From Pseudanabaena sp. M53BS1SP1A06MG (GTDB lineage: Bacteria; Cyanobacteriota; Cyanobacteriia; Pseudanabaenales; Pseudanabaenaceae): a DNA stretch of 64,000 nucleotides. Made by a program: the position numbers and the translations under genes. Each line of letters opens with the position of its first letter. Within the stretch, counting starts at the first letter, position 1. The notes beneath the pieces were generated by a model. That model ran no database searches. It was given only the letters and a program-made list of their open reading frames with translations, and was not told the origin of the DNA. The stretch lies in NCBI GenBank assembly GCA_020404105.1, contig JADBWH010000074.1:1-64000 (forward strand). The letters run 5' to 3'. Of this stretch, positions 59,251-64,000 are shown in pieces.

Positions 59251-60264
59251 ATGGAAGCATTAAAAGATTTTCTGCCTCAAGTTTGGTTTGTGATTCTGGC
59301 TTTATTCTTATTCCTATACGTCATGCTGGATGGCTTCGATCTTGGTGTGGGCATCCTCTCTCTAACTAGTTCTGACGAAGAACGTCGTGGGATTTTGATG
59401 ACTAGCCTCGGCAATATTTGGGATGCTAATGAAACTTGGCTAGTGATCATGGGAGGTGCATTATTTGGTGCATTTCCCCTCGCCTACGGCACGATTCTCA
59501 GTGCCTTATACATTCCCATCTTCATCATGATTTTCGGGCTGATTTTTCGCGCCGTTGCCTTTGAATTTCGCGAACATTCCAGCAATAAAACATTTTGGAA
59601 TTTTGCCTTTGGTGCTGGCAGTTTTATCGCGGCTCTCGGACAAGGCTTTGCTCTCGGTAGCGTCATAGCAGGGATTAAAGTTGATGCGTCTGGACATTTC
59701 ATTGGTTCGACTTGGGATTGGCTCGATTGGCGATCGCTCTTGGTTGCCCTCACCCTGATCCAAGGATATGTGCTGATTGGTTCTACTTACTTAATTCTGA
59801 AAACCGAAGGAGAATTACAAAAGACCCATTTTAAAACCGCAAAACTTGCCGCAATTACCACCTTCATCGGCGCAATTTTGATCACGATCGCCACGCCTGT
59901 AGTTTATGAAACTCTAAGAACAAAACTATTTAGCGCTCCCTTGGTATATGTTTTTGCGGTGATTCCCATTATCGGCGTGTGGTTAATTTGGAATCTATTA
60001 AACAGCCTCAATCGTGAGCAGGAAAACACTCCATTTGTCTGGACGATTCTGCTGTTTCTGCTGACTTTTGTTGGTCTAGGATTAATCGTATTTCCTTACA
60101 TTATTCCCAATCAGATCACCATTTATCAAGCCGCTGCCGCGCCCAGCGCTCTTGTGTTTATGCTCACTTTTATCGGTGTTCTCATTCCGATCATGCTATT
60201 TTACAACATCTACAACTATGTCGTATTTCGAGGCAAAGTTGTAGGTAGTGCCTATGGCGATTAA
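59251..60264 (+). CDS. cydB: Cytochrome bd oxidase subunit II
   Basis: A 337-residue, eight- or nine-helix subunit II: LFLYVMLDGFDLGVGIL at the start, NIWDANETWLVIMGGALFGAF and the C-terminal GVLIPIMLFYNIYNYVVFRGK are hallmarks. It completes the bd quinol oxidase with CydA. Confidence 0.95.
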   Translation: MEALKDFLPQVWFVILALFLFLYVMLDGFDLGVGILSLTSSDEERRGILMTSLGNIWDANETWLVIMGGALFGAFPLAYGTILSALYIPIFIMIFGLIFRAVAFEFREHSSNKTFWNFAFGAGSFIAALGQGFALGSVIAGIKVDASGHFIGSTWDWLDWRSLLVALTLIQGYVLIGSTYLILKTEGELQKTHFKTAKLAAITTFIGAILITIATPVVYETLRTKLFSAPLVYVFAVIPIIGVWLIWNLLNSLNREQENTPFVWTILLFLLTFVGLGLIVFPYIIPNQITIYQAAAAPSALVFMLTFIGVLIPIMLFYNIYNYVVFRGKVVGSAYGD

Positions 60265-60463
60265 GCAGTTGTATTGACGATTGGGAGCAAGAGGACTGGA
60301 AAACATAAACCAGTAGGTCAAAAGTACAGCGCCAAGTGTTGTAGCAGATTAACTTTACTACTTGCTCCCCTAATCATCACAAGTCATCATTGTGTTGGTT
60401 ATATCTCAGGAAAGGGTAATTCTTGCATTAGTGCGATCGCCTAAATTTAACATCAAGTCCCCT

Positions 60464-61696
60464 ATGAAAAATCTAGTTTTGATTGGTGGCGGACATAGCC
60501 ATGCGATCGCCTTGCGATTATTAGGTATCTATCCCTTAGCCACAGATATCCGTCTTACCCTAATCACTGATGTCGCAAACGCCCCCTATTCTGGAATGTT
60601 GCCTGGACACATTCTTGGCTATTACAGTTTTCAAGAATGTCATATTGATTTAGTGAATCTTGCTAAGTTCGCTCAGGCTGACTTAATTGTAGATCGAGCC
60701 ATCAATTTGGATTTAGCTCATAAACAAGTGCTATGTCAAAACCATGCCCCAATTGACTTTGATTGGTTATCGATTGATATTGGCAGTACCCCTGACTCAT
60801 CGGCGATTGTCGGGGTCGATCAATATACGATCGCCGCCAAACCCGTACCTCAGTTTTTGACCCATTGGCAACAGTTCTTAACATCCTTAGAAAGCGCTCA
60901 AGCGATGCCAACCGATCGCCCGTTACGGATCGGCATTGTTGGCGGCGGCACTGGTGGAGTTGAATTAGCTTTCACAATTAAGTCACGCATAGAAGCCATT
61001 CTGCAATCGCAAGGATTATCGCCCATGGTTCTAGGAACTCAGTTACTAGAAATTCATTTGTTTCATCGACAAGCAACCCTAATGACGGGCTCTCCTCCAA
61101 ATGTAGGAAAACGCTTTGAACAAATTCTACTTAACCAAGGAATTTATGTACATCTAAGCGAAACTGTAAATTTCGTCAAACCTGATTCTGACAATCAATC
61201 CGAGCAATATCCTCTACAAACTCCAAAAATAATCGGCTGCGAATCAGGATTCACATTACTATGCGATCGCATTTTTTGGCTCACTAATGCTATGGCTCCA
61301 TCTTGGATTCGTGACTCAGGTTTAACCACTGACCAGAAAGACTTTATCCTCATTAACAATAAACTGCAATCTATTTCCCATCCCTACATTTTTGCCACAG
61401 GAGATATTGCTTCTAGTATTAGCCATCCCAGACCCAAAGCAGGAGTCTTCGCAGTACATCAAGGCAAACCTCTATTTAAAAATTTACAGCGCATATCATC
61501 AGGTCAACCACTACTTCCTTTTTATCCCCAAAAGCATCATCTTTCGCTAATCGGCACTGGATATAAAATAGAATCTAGCGAAAAATATTTACAAGCGATG
61601 ATCGCTTGGGGCGGACTATGTTTTGGTCCATCAAAACTACTCTGGTTTTGGAAAGAATCCATTGATCGTCAGTTTATGCAGCAATTTCGAGGATGA
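60464..61696 (+). CDS. FAD oxidoreductase, SelD-fusion N-terminal type
   Basis: A 410-residue protein from the ATG at 60464 (MKNLVLIGGGHSHA); 24 further codons are open upstream but unlikely. FAD motif IGGGHSHA, NAD motif GIVGGGTGGVELAF and FATGDIAS are visible. It matches the NDH-2-like half that in many bacteria is fused to selenophosphate synthase (SelD), with the C-terminal GGLCFGPSKLLWFWKE; the SelD domain itself is absent. Possible role: a membrane-peripheral oxidoreductase using a quinone. Not part of an evident operon. Confidence 0.82.
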   Translation: MKNLVLIGGGHSHAIALRLLGIYPLATDIRLTLITDVANAPYSGMLPGHILGYYSFQECHIDLVNLAKFAQADLIVDRAINLDLAHKQVLCQNHAPIDFDWLSIDIGSTPDSSAIVGVDQYTIAAKPVPQFLTHWQQFLTSLESAQAMPTDRPLRIGIVGGGTGGVELAFTIKSRIEAILQSQGLSPMVLGTQLLEIHLFHRQATLMTGSPPNVGKRFEQILLNQGIYVHLSETVNFVKPDSDNQSEQYPLQTPKIIGCESGFTLLCDRIFWLTNAMAPSWIRDSGLTTDQKDFILINNKLQSISHPYIFATGDIASSISHPRPKAGVFAVHQGKPLFKNLQRISSGQPLLPFYPQKHHLSLIGTGYKIESSEKYLQAMIAWGGLCFGPSKLLWFWKESIDRQFMQQFRG

Positions 61697-61797
61697 AATC
61701 ACTGATATAGTCAAAAATCTGCAAGATAGCCGTTAAAGCTTTGCCCAGACTAGTTTTCAGAAACTATTTTAGATTTGTAGTCAATACCACAACTTCT

Positions 61798-62739
61798 CTA
61801 ATCCAACTTTTCCGATGCTTTCAAAAAAGCACGTTTCGCCGCAATCTTATTCTTACGATTGGTATAACGCCTAAAACTCCTGACATCCCTATGCCTTGTC
61901 AACTCCATCGCCAAAGAAGGATCTAACTCATACTTCACAATCAAATTCGTGGCAAACGTATGCCTGCCCCGATGCGAATGTAAATCAATCCCCGTCTTCT
62001 TTGCCAGATCGTCCATCACATGACGAATACCCCAATATGTCAACCGCTTACCCTGACTACGATTAGAGCAAGACACAAACAAAGCACTATCAGGCAATAA
62101 CTCGACCTCTTGCGCCCTCCTCCAATCCAAATAAGCATCTAAATCTTGAATACCCAACTTCGTCAAAGGCACTTCTCCCTTACTATCCCACTTCGCCTCC
62201 TTAATCACCAATTCCCCATTCACATAATCCTCAATATTCAGACGACAAACCTCCTCCGCCCGCAACCCATGCAATAAAATCGAAAACAAAGCCCGATCGC
62301 GTAACATCACTTTACTCAACTCAATCGCTTCATAAATCCGCAACACCTCCTCATCTTCCAAATCTTTAGCCACAGGGTCAGGCAATCTCTCTTGCTGAAT
62401 TCCAATTGTCGGATCAGCTGTTACATATTCTGATAGCAACATCCAACGATAAAACGATTTCAGAGTCCGTAATACCCGATTCACCGAACTCAACGCCAAC
62501 TCACGCTCTTTCAGTAAAAAAGTTTTGAACTGCGTTACTTTGCGACGACTAACATCTACCCAAGCTAGATTGCACCAATCCATAAATATCCGCAAGTCCG
62601 CTTGATAAGCCTTACAACTTTTGGGCTGCAAAGACCTTGATGCTAAAAATTCATCAACCCTTGCTTGGCGTAAGTCTGTAATAGCGATCGCTTTGGGCGG
62701 TTCACTGTAAACAACTAAAATTGGCTCTGGTATTGGCAT
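61798..62739 (-). CDS. Tyrosine recombinase/integrase
   Basis: A 313-residue phage-integrase-family recombinase. The N-terminal SAM-like domain (LKSFYRWMLLSEYVTADP) and the catalytic domain are complete: Arg in HGLRAEEVCRLN, His and Arg in HSHRGRHTFATN, His in ELTRHRDVRS and the nucleophile Tyr in SFRRYTNRKN. It may belong to a mobile element or act as an orphan site-specific recombinase. It lies 12 bp from the ATPase gene upstream. Confidence 0.9.
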   Translation of the reverse strand: MPIPEPILVVYSEPPKAIAITDLRQARVDEFLASRSLQPKSCKAYQADLRIFMDWCNLAWVDVSRRKVTQFKTFLLKERELALSSVNRVLRTLKSFYRWMLLSEYVTADPTIGIQQERLPDPVAKDLEDEEVLRIYEAIELSKVMLRDRALFSILLHGLRAEEVCRLNIEDYVNGELVIKEAKWDSKGEVPLTKLGIQDLDAYLDWRRAQEVELLPDSALFVSCSNRSQGKRLTYWGIRHVMDDLAKKTGIDLHSHRGRHTFATNLIVKYELDPSLAMELTRHRDVRSFRRYTNRKNKIAAKRAFLKASEKLD

Positions 62740-62751
62740 AGCAAGCAGTCT

Positions 62752-64000
62752 TTAGCCTCGAATTACAATTATTTCCCGACCTGCGGGACTGATGACATTC
62801 TCAGTAGTAGTCCGATCGCTTAGCGGTGGCAATCCAGAACGGCGATCAAAGATCACCAACCAACCTGTATCCAAACTCAATCCCGATAAATATTTATCCA
62901 ACTGCGACAATCCTTCCTTGAGTGGATTAGATCTGCGATCACGCCATACCTTTAACTCCATCCCCAAAGTCACTTTGCCATAGCGAAGACAAATATCCAT
63001 CTTCCCCGAACCGATCGCATATTCTCTCTCCAATGTGCCGCCACCATTAACCACTCGATGGAGAAAAGCCATCAGCACTAGATGTGGTGCAATTTCTGGG
63101 TAGGGTGTACTTCCAAATAAAGGTTCCCCATGTTGCCGCCAGAATAGTAAGAACGCTTCCAACAAGCGATCAGGCAAAAATTCTCCTTGCTCGTTTAGCC
63201 AGATTGGTTGAACATATCCTATTGACGCAGTTGTTACATAAGCAAGCACTCTTGGTATGACTTCCTGATAAATAGGATTAGCAATAGTCAAACCATTTTG
63301 ATTGGTACAAAGTCCCAAATCTAAAACGTAGCGAATATCATCCTGTGGCACATCGGGGAGTTCCTGCCCAGCCAAAATAGGCTGAATCACTGCTCTGACT
63401 CGATCTTCTCTCAATCTCTCGGCAAGGCTATCCAGATGTGTATCTTGTCTCTTAATCAGTATTTCCTTCGCTTGATTCACTAACTCAACTGTAATTGGAA
63501 TAGATGGATCTTTCGTAATATATTCCACAATTTCCTTTGCGATCGCATTGACTAGCCAAGGTTGACCCTGTGTCAAGTGAAAAGCTAAATCAATCGCTTC
63601 TGGTGTAAATATCTGTCCTGTTGCTTCTGTATGTTGCTGATAGAGCTTTCTCACATCCTCAAGGGTAAAGTTACTCAAAGTAAAAGAACGTACTTTGATG
63701 TTAAAAGGACTAGAGGTATTTAGGCGATCGCTTCCCCCTGATGCGTATTTATAATCCCGCACATCACGCATACCAACTAGGGCAACTGACTGCGGAAATC
63801 CCTGTGGACGACGCGGAAATCCAGATCGAATTTGTCGCAGCACTGAAACTAAAGTCTCATCACTCAGTGCATCAATTTCATCCAAAAACACGGCTAGAGG
63901 ACGCGATGATTCTTGTGACCATGCTGCCAAAAAAGCACCGATTTGACGACCTGATTCTCCTAAAATTCCGTGACTTGGCTGTAACTCTGGGGGCAAATAA
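62752..64000 (-). CDS. ATPase with PD-(D/E)XK-like C-terminus (cut by window edge)
   Basis: The frame is open to the window end, so the N-terminus, including Walker A, lies outside. The visible 414 or so residues begin shortly before the Walker B LAVFLDEIDALSDE and include AAA winged-helix elements (LTQGQPWLVNAIAKEIVEYI). The C-terminal domain has GSGKMDICLRYGKVTLGMELKVW split by context: GKMDIC with Asp and MELKVW with Glu-x-Lys are a PD-(D/E)XK nuclease pattern (the AAA-DUF234-like or AAA-34 group). The nearby TTG at 63996 is not the real start. Confidence 0.8.
   Translation of the reverse strand, partial: YLPPELQPSHGILGESGRQIGAFLAAWSQESSRPLAVFLDEIDALSDETLVSVLRQIRSGFPRRPQGFPQSVALVGMRDVRDYKYASGGSDRLNTSSPFNIKVRSFTLSNFTLEDVRKLYQQHTEATGQIFTPEAIDLAFHLTQGQPWLVNAIAKEIVEYITKDPSIPITVELVNQAKEILIKRQDTHLDSLAERLREDRVRAVIQPILAGQELPDVPQDDIRYVLDLGLCTNQNGLTIANPIYQEVIPRVLAYVTTASIGYVQPIWLNEQGEFLPDRLLEAFLLFWRQHGEPLFGSTPYPEIAPHLVLMAFLHRVVNGGGTLEREYAIGSGKMDICLRYGKVTLGMELKVWRDRRSNPLKEGLSQLDKYLSGLSLDTGWLVIFDRRSGLPPLSDRTTTENVISPAGREIIVIRG

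Noticed and set aside
1-64000. CRISPR arrays, tRNA and rRNA genes
   Set aside because: No regularly spaced repeats and no T-loop or rRNA signature seen by eye; a tRNAscan run could still find one.

Overview
The window reads as chromosomal DNA of a cyanobacterium. It carries two psbA (D1) genes, a petC-type Rieske gene, pxcA, a DUF3122 gene and DUF4079 and Tll0287-like genes, and it is densely sprinkled with the HIP1 octamer GCGATCGC. The genus cannot be fixed from the sequence. Pseudanabaena-, Phormidium- or Geitlerinema-like benthic lineages fit the sulfide and low-oxygen gene content. I saw no tRNA, rRNA or CRISPR array by eye.

Layout. (1) 1-4.6 kb: accessory DNA with a DUF2887/Rpn-like nuclease, a DNA-methylase-like gene and a large helicase whose 3' end is lost at an IS630 remnant. 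(2) 5-13.3 kb: SDR, ArsR regulator, Nudix-like protein, LysR divergent from a half-size TauE/SafE carrier, then psbA encoding the low-oxygen D1' isoform (A80, L158, A286), a nitronate-monooxygenase-like flavoprotein, two methyltransferase-type proteins and a DUF2202 protein. (3) 13.5-17.2 kb: a HIP1-free, AT-rich insert with an N6-adenine methylase and an unknown partner gene, then a possible MITE and a small conserved protein. (4) 17.3-27.8 kb: DevBCA-type exporter with a divergent TetR gene and a striking operator, FeoAB, PxcA, GNAT, DUF89, CsbD and phosphoglycerate mutase. (5) 27.9-31 kb: two toxin-antitoxin pairs around an orphan glycine-zipper protein. (6) 31-60.3 kb: a long sulfur and low-oxygen region. 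(7) 60.4-64 kb: a FAD oxidoreductase, a tyrosine recombinase and a truncated ATPase.

How the genes may work together. Region 6 holds a CoA-disulfide/persulfide reductase with rhodanese, a DsrE protein, a cNMP-AAA-polyferredoxin fusion, cysteine synthase, free-standing rhodanese, a c-type-heme sensor-like protein, an operon of DUF2892, alternative Rieske and a rogue D1 without Mn ligands, a NifX-like protein, type I sulfide:quinone oxidoreductase with its own ArsR, an RND efflux pair, persulfide dioxygenase, rhodanese-DUF2892, SulP and cytochrome bd. Sulfide electrons could enter the quinone pool through SQR, pass the alternative Rieske to photosystem I, and surplus could go to cytochrome bd. 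Persulfide made by SQR could be handled by the dioxygenase, rhodaneses and CoADR-like enzyme, giving sulfite/sulfate for export. A D1 that cannot split water would keep photosystem II assembled but silent. This is inference from gene content. A recurring 18-bp AT-rich near-palindrome (model ATTATATAGTAATATAAT) upstream of several of these genes is a candidate shared operator.
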